64,000 bases of DNA from Pseudomonadales bacterium. Its GTDB lineage: Bacteria > Pseudomonadota > Gammaproteobacteria > Pseudomonadales > Azotimanducaceae. Location: NCBI GenBank assembly GCA_019634925.1, contig JAHCAL010000004.1, positions 310,001-374,000 on the forward strand, in the 5' to 3' direction. Position 1 is the stretch's first letter. Every line of letters begins with the position of its first letter. The notes beneath the pieces are model-generated. The model had not been told where the DNA came from. It saw only the letters and a program-made list of their open reading frames with translations, and searched no databases. The position numbers and the translations under genes were made by a program. This document shows, one piece after another, positions 18,155 to 27,900 of the stretch.

Positions 18155-18356
18155 GGGGTCGGAGTCAGAGTTGGGGTCGGAGTAGAATTTTTTGCTTTTG
18201 GGGTCGGAGTGCTTCTGGGGTCGGAGTAAAGTCTGTCGCTTCGAACGCAGTGCTGTATCGGGATGGCCAACGCGACAGCCTTTACTCCGACCCCAGAAGC
18301 ACTCCGACCCCAAAAGCAAAAAATTCTACTCCGACCCCAACCCTGACTCCGACCCC
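18155..18356. repeat. 200-bp palindromic element of eight GGGGTCGGAGT units
   Basis: The left arm (18155-18230) carries GGGGTCGGAGT at 18155, 18173, 18200 and 18217. The right arm (18281-18356) is its reverse complement over 76 bp with a single mismatch. The inner segment continues the symmetry with CTGTCGC (18233-18239) and GCGACAG (18272-18278). It fills the gap between the convergent stops at 18153 and 18362. It looks like a non-autonomous REP/BIME- or MITE-like element; similar GGGGTCRGAGT motifs accompany REP-associated transposases in Proteobacteria, but no transposase is here. It could also terminate transcription from both sides. Confidence 0.85.
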
Positions 18357-18361
18357 GCCTG

Positions 18362-19846
18362 TCAGCCGCCGGCGCGCAGCAGGTTGAAGAACTGGCGCCG
18401 GGTCTTCGGCCCGTAGGTGGCGAAGTGGGGGTCGCGACGGTCCTGGTAGTTCGTCCGCGCCTGCGCGACCGCGTCGCGATGCGTGTGCCCGCGGATCTCG
18501 TCCGCACTGATACCGTAGGGGCCAGCGGCGTTCAGCCCGAACACGCGCGCGCGCAGCGCCGGGGTGATTTCCGGATAGCCGTGCGCATCGCGCAGCGAGG
18601 GCGCGATCTGGAACGCACGGAACGCCTGGATCTGGTCCTGCGGCGATCCGTACCAGATCGAATCGGTGCCCCACAGGACGTTGCCTTCGCCGACGAACTT
18701 CAGGAGCTTGCCCATCACGTGGGCGGCATGGTCCGGCTCGCGCATCAGGAACCGCCACGTACTGCCGAGTTCGGCGTAGACATTGCTGCCCGGGCCGATG
18801 CCGTTGTCGACCAGCGACTGGATCAGGGTGTCGACGCCGTCGCGGCCGGCACCCGGTTCGAACGCCTGTTCCGGCCGACCGGCCACGTAGCCCGAGTGGT
18901 AGACGATGAAGGTCACGTCCGGATACAGGCGCGCCACGGCTCCGATGTCGCTGCACTGGCTGTGTTCGTACGAGTCCGCCGAGAGCGGCAGCCCCTTGTG
19001 AATACAGATCACCTTCACGCCGAGCGCACGGGCCCGCTCGATCATGGCGAGCCCGACGTCGTCGGTCAGAAAAAAGCCCTTTCCGCCGGGGCCGAACTGG
19101 GTATAGGTCTTCCAGGCCGACACGCCCCAGTCCTCGGCGAGTTGGTCCATGCGCTCGAGGTCCCCGGGCTGGTTCGGATTCACGCGGCCGTGCAGCAGCA
19201 GGCGCTTCGACCCTTCCAGCGCATCGACGATGCGCCGGGTCGCATCCGCCGCCTCGATGGTCACCGGTTCGGCGTCCGCGGTCGACGGCACGAACGAGAG
19301 CACCATCAGGTCGGTGTCGGAATCGAGGAACACGTCCTTCACGAACTCGTCGGGGCCGAGGCATTCGAGATAGCCGCGCGCCGCATCGCCTTCGCCGAGT
19401 TCGCAACCGGCTTTCGGCATGCCGGCGAACGGCCGCGCGAACTCGGGCACCTGGGCGAGCCACCTACCGGTCGGGTCCACGTAGTGGCCCTGCACATCGA
19501 AAATGAACTCGTCACCGCCGAGCGTGGCATCCGCCAGCAAAGGATCGAACGCCGCGTCGGCCGGCAGATCGAAGAAGCCACCGACACGCCCCGCAGCAGC
19601 GTTGGCCTGGTTGAACGCGAGCAGCGTCGTCGCCGCGCCGCAGGCCGAGATCATGAAGCGCCGGCGCGCCTGGTTCGTTCGGCGTGCATTGCCGGTCGCC
19701 TGTTCGAGGGCCAGCCGATTGCCGAGCCGGTTGGCGGGGCTCAGCGGCACCGGCACGAATTCGCCGTTCGAAGTAGTATCGATCTTGATCGGCAGGCGCA
19801 GCCCATCCGGATCGGCGGTGTCCATACTGGTGGTCGTTCGTTTCAT
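18362..19846 (-). CDS. Exported amidohydrolase-family (amidohydrolase_2) metal-dependent hydrolase
   Basis: A 494-residue protein. A twin-arginine-like motif RRRFMI at residues 61-66, followed by a hydrophobic stretch ending ANAAAG, suggests Tat export, although 60 residues precede it. The mature part resembles the amidohydrolase_2 TIM barrel: DVQGHYVDP in place of the usual HxH strand, KVICIHKGLP, FIVYHSGY, and a late ENVLWGTDSIWYG-type strand carrying the Asp ligand. The first HxH is not clear (GHY only), so metal binding may be altered. The start ATG at 19846 has GGGGAGAG. Substrate unknown. Confidence 0.78.
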   Translation of the reverse strand: MKRTTTSMDTADPDGLRLPIKIDTTSNGEFVPVPLSPANRLGNRLALEQATGNARRTNQARRRFMISACGAATTLLAFNQANAAAGRVGGFFDLPADAAFDPLLADATLGGDEFIFDVQGHYVDPTGRWLAQVPEFARPFAGMPKAGCELGEGDAARGYLECLGPDEFVKDVFLDSDTDLMVLSFVPSTADAEPVTIEAADATRRIVDALEGSKRLLLHGRVNPNQPGDLERMDQLAEDWGVSAWKTYTQFGPGGKGFFLTDDVGLAMIERARALGVKVICIHKGLPLSADSYEHSQCSDIGAVARLYPDVTFIVYHSGYVAGRPEQAFEPGAGRDGVDTLIQSLVDNGIGPGSNVYAELGSTWRFLMREPDHAAHVMGKLLKFVGEGNVLWGTDSIWYGSPQDQIQAFRAFQIAPSLRDAHGYPEITPALRARVFGLNAAGPYGISADEIRGHTHRDAVAQARTNYQDRRDPHFATYGPKTRRQFFNLLRAGG

Positions 19847-20009
19847 CGTCGGTCTCTCCCCTGGTCGGACGATCGAACAGACGGGCGCCTGTCCGTATGG
19901 TTCCTGCTGCCTTGTAACAGGCAGGCGGTTGCGTATGCTGTGACCTTATGCCACCAGGTCGTTCGCGTCCACGACCATCGACCAGCCAGCCAGCCAAAGG
20001 GCCCATCTC

Positions 20010-20531
20010 ATGACGAGTCTTCAAACGGAGCGCCTGTCGTCCGATCGGTGGGCGGTGTATCGGGCGCTGCGCCTGGCAGCACTCGAAGACGCACCGGACG
20101 CGTTCGGCAGTACCCATGCGGATGCGTGCCGACTGACCGATGCGGAGTGGCAGGCGCGGCTCACGGGTCTTCTGCCGGAACGGGACCTGCCACTCGTTGC
20201 GGTGGTCGACGGCGTTCCCGGAGGTCTCGCCTGGGGTCGGATGGACACAGGCGAATCCCGCAGCGCACATCTCTACCAGATGTGGGTGGCGCCGGCATTT
20301 CGCGGCCGGGGCGCCGGCCGCGTGCTGGTCGCCACGGTGATCGACTGGGCCCGAAGCATCGGCGCAGAGCGTATCCTGCTTTCGGTCACCTGTGGCGATA
20401 CGCCGGCCCGGCGGCTGTACGAAAGCGCCGGCTTCCGGCCTGACGGCGAGCCGGAACCGATTCGCCCGGGTGCCGATCTGCTGGCGCAACCGCTGCGACT
20501 GGACCTGCGTACAGGTGATCGTCGAGGATGA
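20010..20531 (+). CDS. GNAT family N-acetyltransferase
   Basis: A 173-residue single-domain GNAT enzyme. The acetyl-CoA loop is MWVAPAFRGRGAGRVLV (R-G-x-G), and the late ARRLYESAGFRPDG is the standard motif B. The N-terminal WAVYRALRLAALEDAPDAFGS is typical of a common GNAT subgroup acting on small molecules or peptides. It is the first gene of a three-gene set with the racemase-like and RidA genes. Confidence 0.87.
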   Translation: MTSLQTERLSSDRWAVYRALRLAALEDAPDAFGSTHADACRLTDAEWQARLTGLLPERDLPLVAVVDGVPGGLAWGRMDTGESRSAHLYQMWVAPAFRGRGAGRVLVATVIDWARSIGAERILLSVTCGDTPARRLYESAGFRPDGEPEPIRPGADLLAQPLRLDLRTGDRRG

Positions 20532-20559
20532 GATCCCGACGTTGCGCATTCGGTGGGGC

Positions 20560-21288
20560 ATGGCCCATATCGCGTTTCTGCATACCGCCGCGATTCACGT
20601 GTCGACCTTCGATGCATTGGTCGACGCGGCCGCGCCGGGCACCCGCGTCGAGCACTTCGTTCGACCGGATCTGCTCGCCGCTGCGCAAAGCGTCGGTCAC
20701 GACCTCGCGCACCTGGCCGAGCACATCCACGCAGCGATGCGCCAGGCCGCCGCCGGTGGCGCACGCGTGGTGGTCTGCACCTGCTCCACCATCGGCGCCG
20801 CCGCGGAGGCAACTCGAACGACCGGGCGCTTCCGCGCGCTGCGCATCGACCGCGCCATGGCTGATGCCGCGGCGACCTCGGGACCCGACGTGCTGATCGT
20901 CGCCGCGCTCGAGAGTACGCTCCGACCGACCCGCGCGCTCGTGGAAGACTCGGCGCGTCGACTCGGGGTGGCCGTCCAGCCGCGAAGCCTGATCGTGCCC
21001 GATGCGTGGCACCTGTTCGAACAGGGCGACCTGGATGCATATACGAACGCAATCGCGGACTGCGTCCGCCGCGCGTTGCCCCGACCGAACGTGGTCGTGC
21101 TCGCCCAGGCGTCGATGGCGCCCGCGTGCGAACGACTGCAGGACGTCGGCGTGCCCGTGCTGGCAAGTCCGGCGCTCGGGGTGGCTCAAGCGCTGCAGGT
21201 AGTGCGCGACTACGCTATGGTCGCGCTCACGCCTGCGGCGCAGCCCGGCAGCCTGGATTATTCGGTCGACAGAGCGAGAACAAAATGA
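20560..21288 (+). CDS. Aspartate/glutamate racemase-superfamily protein
   Basis: A 242-residue protein of the Asp/Glu racemase / arylmalonate decarboxylase fold. The first candidate catalytic Cys is in VVCTCSTIGAAAE (near residues 72-75), and the second half of the fold ends with VVVLAQASMAPA and VPVLASPALGVAQAL. The canonical second Cys is replaced by the AQASM segment. It may therefore not be a classical two-base racemase. The ATG at 20560 follows GGTGGGG. It is coupled to ridA by an ATGA overlap. Confidence 0.72.
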   Translation: MAHIAFLHTAAIHVSTFDALVDAAAPGTRVEHFVRPDLLAAAQSVGHDLAHLAEHIHAAMRQAAAGGARVVVCTCSTIGAAAEATRTTGRFRALRIDRAMADAAATSGPDVLIVAALESTLRPTRALVEDSARRLGVAVQPRSLIVPDAWHLFEQGDLDAYTNAIADCVRRALPRPNVVVLAQASMAPACERLQDVGVPVLASPALGVAQALQVVRDYAMVALTPAAQPGSLDYSVDRARTK

Positions 21289-21665
21289 GCGAGCGGCAGT
21301 TGATCTCCAGCGGCTCCGAGTTCGAGCAACGGATCGGCTATTCGCGCGCGGTGGTGGATGGCGACTACGTATTCGTCTCCGGTACCACCGGCTATGACTA
21401 CCGGACCATGCACATCAGTTCGGACGTCGTGGAGCAGGCCGAGCAGTGTTTCCGCAATATCGAAGCCGCCCTCGCGGAAGCGGGCAGCGGGATCGAGCGG
21501 ATCGTGCGGGTGACCTACATCCTGCCGGATCGCGCCGATTTCGAGCCGTGCTGGCCGGTACTCGCCCGCTGGCTCGGTAACGTCCGGCCGGCCGCGACCA
21601 TGCTGGTCGCGGGCCTCATGGACGAGGCGATGAAGATCGAGATCCAGGTGACTGCGCGCGCCTGA
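21285..21665 (+). CDS. RidA family protein (enamine/imine deaminase)
   Basis: A 126-residue YjgF/YER057c/UK114 protein. The fold segments are clear: YSRAVVDGDYVFVSGTTGYD, QAEQCFRNIEAALAEAGS, and RVTYILPDRADFEPCWPVL. The C-terminus LMDEAMKIEIQVTARA has the usual (I/V)E(I/V) strand. The Arg of typical RidA (around 105 in E. coli) is not obvious, so activity may differ from true RidA. Its ATG overlaps the preceding stop, suggesting joint action on amino-acid-derived intermediates. Confidence 0.87.
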   Translation: MSERQLISSGSEFEQRIGYSRAVVDGDYVFVSGTTGYDYRTMHISSDVVEQAEQCFRNIEAALAEAGSGIERIVRVTYILPDRADFEPCWPVLARWLGNVRPAATMLVAGLMDEAMKIEIQVTARA

Positions 21666-21703
21666 TACTCAGCTGAGCGCGCCGCGTGCGCCTGCGTGCC
21701 GGG

Positions 21704-22438
21704 CTACACCGCGCCGCGCTGCCGCACCACCTCGAACAGCAGGATGCCGGTCGCAACCGAGACGTTGAGGCTCGCCACGCTGCCCTGCATGGGTATGCGC
21801 ACCACGTGATCGCAGAGCTTGCGGGTGAGTGCGCGCATGCCCTCGCCCTCGCTGCCGACGACGATGGCACAGTCCTGCCTGAAGTCGGCGCTGGTCCAGT
21901 CGAGTTCCGCGCTGCCATCCGCGCCGATGACCCACACCCCTTGCTCTTTCAACCACTCGAGCCGGCGCGCGAGGTTCGCGACCTCGACCAGGAAGAGCCC
22001 CTCGGCGCCGCCTGCCGCCGCCTTGAGCGCCGCTTCGTTGAGCGGCGCGCTGCGCCGGCGGGGCAGGAGCACGGCGTCGACCCCGGCCGCGTTCGCGCTG
22101 CGCAGGCAGGCGCCGAGGTTGCGCGGATCGGTGATGCCGTCGAGTACCAGTACGAGACGCGGGCGACCGAGCTCCGGCCAGCGCGCCTCGAGCATGTGTT
22201 CGTCGGCGAGCGCCAGGTCGTGACAATCGGCCAGCACGCCCTGGTGACTGCCTTCCACGCGGCCGTCGAGCCAGCGCCGCTCGGCGAATTCGACCCGGAT
22301 GCCGTGCGCCCGGGCCGCGGAAATCACCTCCGACATGCGTTGATCGCGACGACCGCGCTGCACGTAGAGCGCGCGCACCCGCTCGGGCGCGTCCGCGAGC
22401 AGCGCCGCGACCGCGTGGATGCCCGCGACCTGGCTCAC
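21704..22438 (-). CDS. rlmB: 23S rRNA (guanosine-2'-O-)-methyltransferase RlmB
   Basis: A 244-residue SpoU-family knotted methyltransferase that modifies G2251 of 23S rRNA. An N-terminal substrate-binding domain is followed by the SPOUT motifs ITDPRNLGACLRSANAAG, IVVGSEGEGM and VRIPMQGSVASLNVSVA. The GTG start at 22438 overlaps the rnr stop (GTGA), the same rnr-rlmB order as in E. coli and Pseudomonas. Confidence 0.97.
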   Translation of the reverse strand: MSQVAGIHAVAALLADAPERVRALYVQRGRRDQRMSEVISAARAHGIRVEFAERRWLDGRVEGSHQGVLADCHDLALADEHMLEARWPELGRPRLVLVLDGITDPRNLGACLRSANAAGVDAVLLPRRRSAPLNEAALKAAAGGAEGLFLVEVANLARRLEWLKEQGVWVIGADGSAELDWTSADFRQDCAIVVGSEGEGMRALTRKLCDHVVRIPMQGSVASLNVSVATGILLFEVVRQRGAV

Positions 22439-24663
22439 CGGCGCCGGCCCGAGCGCTTACCGCCTTTCTCCTGCCGGCCGCCCTTCTCGTGCCGGCCGTT
22501 CGACCGCTCGCTCTTGCCGCGGTCGGCAGACGACTTCGCGGTGCCCGCCAGCAGCAGGTCGACCTTGCCGAGCGCGGGCTGCACGTCGACCAGGCGGACG
22601 CGCAACCGGTCGCCGAGACCGAAGCGTCGCCCGGAGCGATCGCCGACCAGACTCATGCCCGTGGATGAATAGCGGAAATAGTCGGCGCCGAGTTCGGAGA
22701 TGTGCAGGAGACCCTGCACGTAGAAGCCGGTCAGTTCGACGAACAGGCCGAAGTCGGTGACCCCCATGACCACGCCGTCGAACTCCTCACCGATGCGCCC
22801 GGCGATGTACTCGCACTTGAGCCAGCCCTCGACACCCCAGCCAACGCTTTCGGCACGGCGTTCCGCCATGGAGATGTGCTGGCCCGTGGCGACCAGCCAG
22901 TCGTCGCTCATGCCGGCGTCCGCGCCGTGCAGGGTCGCCTTGATGGCCCGATGCACCACCAGGTCGGCGTAGCGGCGGATCGGCGAGGTGAAGTGCATGT
23001 AGCGCTCGAGCGCGAGCCCGAAATGACCCTTGTTGGCCGGGCTGTAGACCGCCTGGGTCATCGCGCGCAGCGCCAGCATCTCGAAGATCCAGCGGTCTGG
23101 CCGCTCGCCAAGACCGGATAACGCTTCGTGCACGAGCTTCGGCGTGAACTCGCCCTTGCCCAGCCGGATGCCGGCATAGGCGAGCGCCTGACGCAGCTGT
23201 TCGCTCTTGTCGCGGTCCGGCGGCTCGTGCACGCGGTACATGCCGGGCCGGCCCGCACCTTCGAGGAAGCGCGCCGCGCAGACGTTGGCGGCGATCATCG
23301 CCTCCTCGATCAGGCGATGCGCGTCGAGGCGGGAAACCGGGTGGATCGCCGAGACGTGCCCGTCGTGCAGCTCGAGCGCCGCTTCGTGGGTGTCGAAGTC
23401 GAGCGCGCCGCGTGCTTCGCGGGCGCTGCGCAGGACGTCGTACACCGCCTTGAGCTCGCGCAGCGACGCCTGCACCGGCGCTTCGACGTCGAGCGCGCCG
23501 GCATCGAGAAACTCCTGCACGCGGGTATAGGTGAGCCGTTGCCACGAGCGGATCACCGCCTCGTAGAACTCGAACTTGGTGACGTTACCGCGCGGGGTGA
23601 CGCGCATCTCGCAGACCAGCGCGAGCCGGGGCTCGTGCGGGCGCAGCGAACAGAGCCCGTTCGACAGCGCCTCGGGCAGCATGGGGATCACGCGATCCGG
23701 CAGATAGACCGAGGTACCGCGCTCCCAGGCGGACTGGTCGAGCGGCGCGCCGGCCTTCACGTAGTGCGCGACGTCCGCGATCGCCACGACCAGCCGCCAG
23801 CCGCCGCGCTGCCGTTCGGCATAGACCGCATCATCGAAGTCCTTGGCGGTCTCCCCGTCGATGGTGACGAGCGGCACGTCGACCAGCGAGCGCCGGTCGC
23901 GATGGCGATGCGGCTGCACCTGCTTCGGCAGACGCGCAGCGGCACGCAGCACGGCTTCGGGCCATTCCACCGGCACGCCGTGGCTAGCGAGCAGCGTCTC
24001 GGCCGCATGCGCAGCACCCGCCCGGGTCGAGAGCACGCCGCTCACCTCGCCCACCAGCCCGTCGCGGTCCTCGCCCACGACACGCACGGTCACGGTATTG
24101 CCGTCCGCACCCTGCGCAGGCGGTCCGTCGAGCGCCACGCGGCCGCGGTAGTCGGGCGAGAGCGAGTCAACCCAGGCCTCACGGCCGCGGATCCGGAGTT
24201 CGCCTACGATCGGCCGCTCGGCATAGGCGAGCACGCGCAGGATGCTCGCCCGATCACCCTGGACCACCGCCTCGACGCGGTCGCCGGGCCGCAGGCGCAT
24301 GCCGCGCGTGCGCTCGACCGCCACGCCGGCAAAGGTGAGATCGCGACCGCTGGACTCGAGAACCCCCACCAGCGCGGCGCTGTCGCGACCGGTCCGGGCC
24401 GCCACGTGGAACCGGCCCTGCAGGTCTTCGATCAGCTCGCCGGTACGCACCATGCCGCGCACCAGCAGGCGCAGGTGCTTGCGCGCGAGCGCATCGAAAC
24501 TTCCGGTGAGCGCGAGCAGATCGCGGAAGGTCGGCGGTGCCGGCTCGCGAACCAGGCACTCGATCAGTGCGGCAGCGCTGAGCCGTCCCGACCCGCCGGG
24601 ATGCGACCCCGACCCTGCGTCGGGCCGGCTTCGTTCCGGCCGCGTGTCCCGGCTCCGCTTCAT
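22435..24663 (-). CDS. rnr: Ribonuclease R
   Basis: A 742-residue 3'-5' exoribonuclease of the RNB family. After an N-terminal winged-helix region and cold-shock OB domains comes the RNB catalytic core (TIDGETAKDFDDAVYAE, with the clustered Asp residues). A C-terminal S1 domain (GEEFDGVVMGVTDFGLFVEL) and a basic Gly/Lys/Arg tail follow. It is slightly shorter than the 813-residue E. coli enzyme. The ATG at 24663 has a GAGG site; the longer frame runs across the divergent tRNA gene and is rejected. Confidence 0.96.
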   Translation of the reverse strand: MKRSRDTRPERSRPDAGSGSHPGGSGRLSAAALIECLVREPAPPTFRDLLALTGSFDALARKHLRLLVRGMVRTGELIEDLQGRFHVAARTGRDSAALVGVLESSGRDLTFAGVAVERTRGMRLRPGDRVEAVVQGDRASILRVLAYAERPIVGELRIRGREAWVDSLSPDYRGRVALDGPPAQGADGNTVTVRVVGEDRDGLVGEVSGVLSTRAGAAHAAETLLASHGVPVEWPEAVLRAAARLPKQVQPHRHRDRRSLVDVPLVTIDGETAKDFDDAVYAERQRGGWRLVVAIADVAHYVKAGAPLDQSAWERGTSVYLPDRVIPMLPEALSNGLCSLRPHEPRLALVCEMRVTPRGNVTKFEFYEAVIRSWQRLTYTRVQEFLDAGALDVEAPVQASLRELKAVYDVLRSAREARGALDFDTHEAALELHDGHVSAIHPVSRLDAHRLIEEAMIAANVCAARFLEGAGRPGMYRVHEPPDRDKSEQLRQALAYAGIRLGKGEFTPKLVHEALSGLGERPDRWIFEMLALRAMTQAVYSPANKGHFGLALERYMHFTSPIRRYADLVVHRAIKATLHGADAGMSDDWLVATGQHISMAERRAESVGWGVEGWLKCEYIAGRIGEEFDGVVMGVTDFGLFVELTGFYVQGLLHISELGADYFRYSSTGMSLVGDRSGRRFGLGDRLRVRLVDVQPALGKVDLLLAGTAKSSADRGKSERSNGRHEKGGRQEKGGKRSGRRR

Positions 24664-24774
24664 GTCCGTTCGTATTCCTCGCCTGCCGCGCCGACACCCT
24701 GCCGACGCAATCGCGGCAGTCTGGCACCCGGGCCCGGGCTTGGCCAGACATCCGGCGCACGCGCGATCCCCACA

Positions 24775-24804
24775 TTGACAGGACAGCGACGGCTTCTGTA
24801 CATT
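24775..24804 (+). promoter_or_regulatory. Promoter for tRNA-Leu
   Basis: A perfect -35 TTGACA (24775-24780) and TACATT (24799-24804) are separated by 18 bp, with the tRNA starting 44 bp downstream. Confidence 0.6.
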
Positions 24805-24847
24805 TCGCGGCCCGCTGCCGCCTTGCCGGGCAGCATGACCGCTTCGG

Positions 24848-24934
24848 GCCGAGGTGGTGAAATTGGTAGACACGCCAGCTTCAGGTGCTGGTGGGGGAAA
24901 CCCCGTGAAGGTTCAAGTCCTTTCCTCGGCACCA
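24848..24934 (+). tRNA. tRNA-Leu (anticodon CAG)
   Basis: An 87-nt class II tRNA. The acceptor GCCGAGG (24848-24854) pairs with CCTCGGC (24924-24930), followed by A and an encoded CCA (24932-24934). The anticodon stem CCAGC/GCTGG (24875-24879/24887-24891) encloses loop TTCAGGT with CAG at 24882-24884, reading CUG. The long variable arm TGGGGGAAACCCCG and TPsiC GTTCAAGTC are clear. A tRNA-Leu next to rnr is the ancestral position in Pseudomonas-like genomes. Confidence 0.97.
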
Positions 24935-24982
24935 CTCCTCCGGACCGCATCGCAATCACTCCGTTTCGGCAGGCGCCTGCGC

Positions 24983-27900
24983 GTGCTCGGCCTGGCGACT
25001 CTGCTGCTCGCCTTCGCACTGCCGGTATTCGCTGCGGCCGCCAACACGGCGACGATCGAGTCCACCCGTGCGCGGCTCGAAACCGCGCGGCTCGACGACA
25101 CCCAGCGCCAGCTTGCGACCGAGCGACTCGACGCCGCGGCCGCCGAGGAACGCAGCGCCGACGGGCTCCAGCGGCAACTGCTCGAACTGCGTGCCGCCGC
25201 CGCGGCGCTGCCTGCGCGCAGCGAGCGGCTGCGCCAGGCACTCGCTTTGGATCGCGATCAGGCCATTGCGGAGTGGGCCGAGCGCCTGCCGCGCGATGCC
25301 GATGCCGAGACGCTCGAGCGCGTGCTCGAGCAGGAACGCTCGATCATTGCAGAGCTCAACGCCGAGATCGACGCGGTCGCCGGCGAACTGGCGCAGACCC
25401 TCTCCCGGCCGGCCCAGGCTGCCGGTGAGATCGCGACGCTGCGCCGACGCATCGAAGACCTTTCGGCGCCCGCACCCGAAGTGGCCGACGAGCCCCAGCT
25501 GCTCGCCGAGGCGCGGCGCATCGCACGGTCGAGCGAGCTGCGGCGCACCCAGACGGAACTCGAGCTGCGCGTGCTCGAACAGGATACGGCCACGCAACGC
25601 CAGCGCCTGTTCGAACTCACCATACGCGAACTGCGCTACCGCCAGGGGCTCCACGTACGGCGCACCGAGGTCCTGCAGGAGCGCATCGCCGACCTCGGCC
25701 GCCGCCAGCTCGACACGCTGATCGCGCGGCTTGCCGAGACCGAAACAAGCTTCGCGGAGGCAACCGGTGTCCTGGCCGATACCGTGGCCGCCAATCGCGC
25801 GCTCGGCGACGAACTTCTCCAGCAGAACGAACTGCTCGCGCGCGACCGCGTGGCACTCGCGGGCAACGAAGAAGCCAAGGAGCGGATCGCCGCCTCGTTG
25901 CGCGACAGCCGCGCCCGCCTGGAACTCGGCGGGACCAACGAACGCGTGGGCCGCTGGCTGTGGAGCGAGCGGCGCCGGCTGGAATCCCCCGCGCGGCTCG
26001 GTCAGCGCCTCGAAGCGGTGCGCGGCGCATTGGCCGACGCCAGGCTGCGTCAGGTGACGCTGAACGAGGAAGCACGCGACCTCGTGGACATTCCGGCGGC
26101 CGCGCGGGCACGCAGCGCCGCGACGCCGGCGACCGTCGACGACGAGGCGACCGAGATCACACCGAGCCAGGCGCTGGAACCGATCCTCCAGCAACAGGCC
26201 GACCTGCTTGCCCTGCTGGAACCGCTGCTGCAGCGGCGGATCGCCGCGCTCGAACAGACCGAGCTGGCACTGCGCACGCAGATCGACGACACCCGCACCC
26301 TGCAGCAGCTGCTCGACCGGCACCTGCTATGGATACCAAGCCACGGCCCGATCGGGCCGACCTGGTTCGAGCGCATACCGGAAGGCCTCTATGACCTCGT
26401 CAAGCCATCACGCTTTCTGACCACCTTGGATCTCTCGCGGCGCGCAGTCGCGGCGCAGCCGTTGCCCTGGCTCGGCAGCCTCGCGTTACTCGTCGTACTC
26501 GTGGAGTTGCGGCGCCGGGCGCGTGCCCAGATCGAATCCGAAGCGCCGATCACCCGTCAGATCAGGCGCGACACCTATCGCGCGACCGCACGCGCGCTCG
26601 GCTGGACGCTGATCGCGGCCCTTCCCGGTCCGGCGGCCGTGTACCTGCTCGGGCTGCTGATTCAGGGCGTCGGCAATCCTGGCCGCTTCAGCGACTCGCT
26701 GGGCCGCGCGCTGGTGATGCTCTTCATTCCGCTGCTGGCGGTCCAGGTGTTGCGCTGGACCGCGATCGAGCGCGGCCTCGGGCACGCCCATTTCCGCTGG
26801 ATGCGGGCACGCCGCGAGGCCTTGCGACGCACGCTGCCCATCGCGGCGGCCGTGGTGCTCCCCGCCTACTTCGTCAGCACGCTCGCGTTCCTGCGCAATC
26901 TGGAGCTGCCGAACGACGTGCAGGCCAGGGTCGCCGTGGTCATCGCCTGCCTGGCGCTCGCCTGGACTGCCTGGCAGCTTCTGGCCGCCGGCCGCGTGTG
27001 GGTCGTGCGCGGGGTCGAACTCGAGCCGTCGAGCGTACGGCGCGCGCTGCGGATCGCCCTGCCGGTGGTACCACTCTTCATCGCGTTCCTGGTGCTGAAC
27101 GGCTACGTCTACTCCGCCACGCTGCTGCTGCAGGCGCTGCTGACCACGTTCGCGATGATCGTGCTGGTCACGATCCTGGCCGGCCTGCTCGGCCGCTGGT
27201 TCCTGCTCGGCGAGCGCAGGCTCGCCTACCAGCGCCAGCAGGAGCGGCTCGCCGCCCAATCCGGCGACGCCCGCGGCGACGCGACGCCGGAGCCTGAAGC
27301 GGAGATTACGCTGGAACAGGTCAACGCCCAGACCAGCCGCATGCTGCGCGTCCTGCGGCTCACCCTCGTGGCCGCGGGGCTGATCGCGGTATGGGCCGAA
27401 GTGCTGCCGGCCGTCGGCCGATTGGACGAAATCGCGCTCTGGCACTTCACCGAGACCGGCGCCGACGGCACGCCGCTGCGGCAGCCGGTCACGCTGATGG
27501 CGCTCCTGCTCGGGGCGTTCGCGCTCGCGCTCACCACCGCCGGCGCCCGCAACCTGCCCGGCCTGATCGAGATCGGCCTGCTGTCGCGAACCCATATCGA
27601 TGCCGGATCGCGCTACGCGATCACGAGCGTGTTGCGCTACGCCATCGTGATCACCGGCACCCTGATCGGGCTCAGCCTGCTCGGCATGCGCTGGTCGCAG
27701 CTGCAGTGGATGGCGGCCGCGCTCACCGTCGGTCTCGGCTTCGGCCTGCAGGAGATCTTCGCCAACTTCGTGTCGGGACTCATCCTGCTGTTCGAGCGGC
27801 CGTTCCGCGTCGGCGACGTGATCACCGTCGGCGAACTCACCGGGCGCGTGACACGGATCCGCACGCGCGCCACCACGATCCTCGACTTCGAAAACAAGGA

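Noticed and set aside
18155-18356. CRISPR-like array of short repeats
   Set aside because: Units are only 11 bp, spacers are 5-17 bp and unequal, and the second half is the mirror image of the first; no cas genes are nearby.
24854-24982. Channel gene start inside tRNA-Leu
   Set aside because: The open frame passes through a well-formed tRNA gene. The resulting peptide has no signal character, so a start after the tRNA is required.
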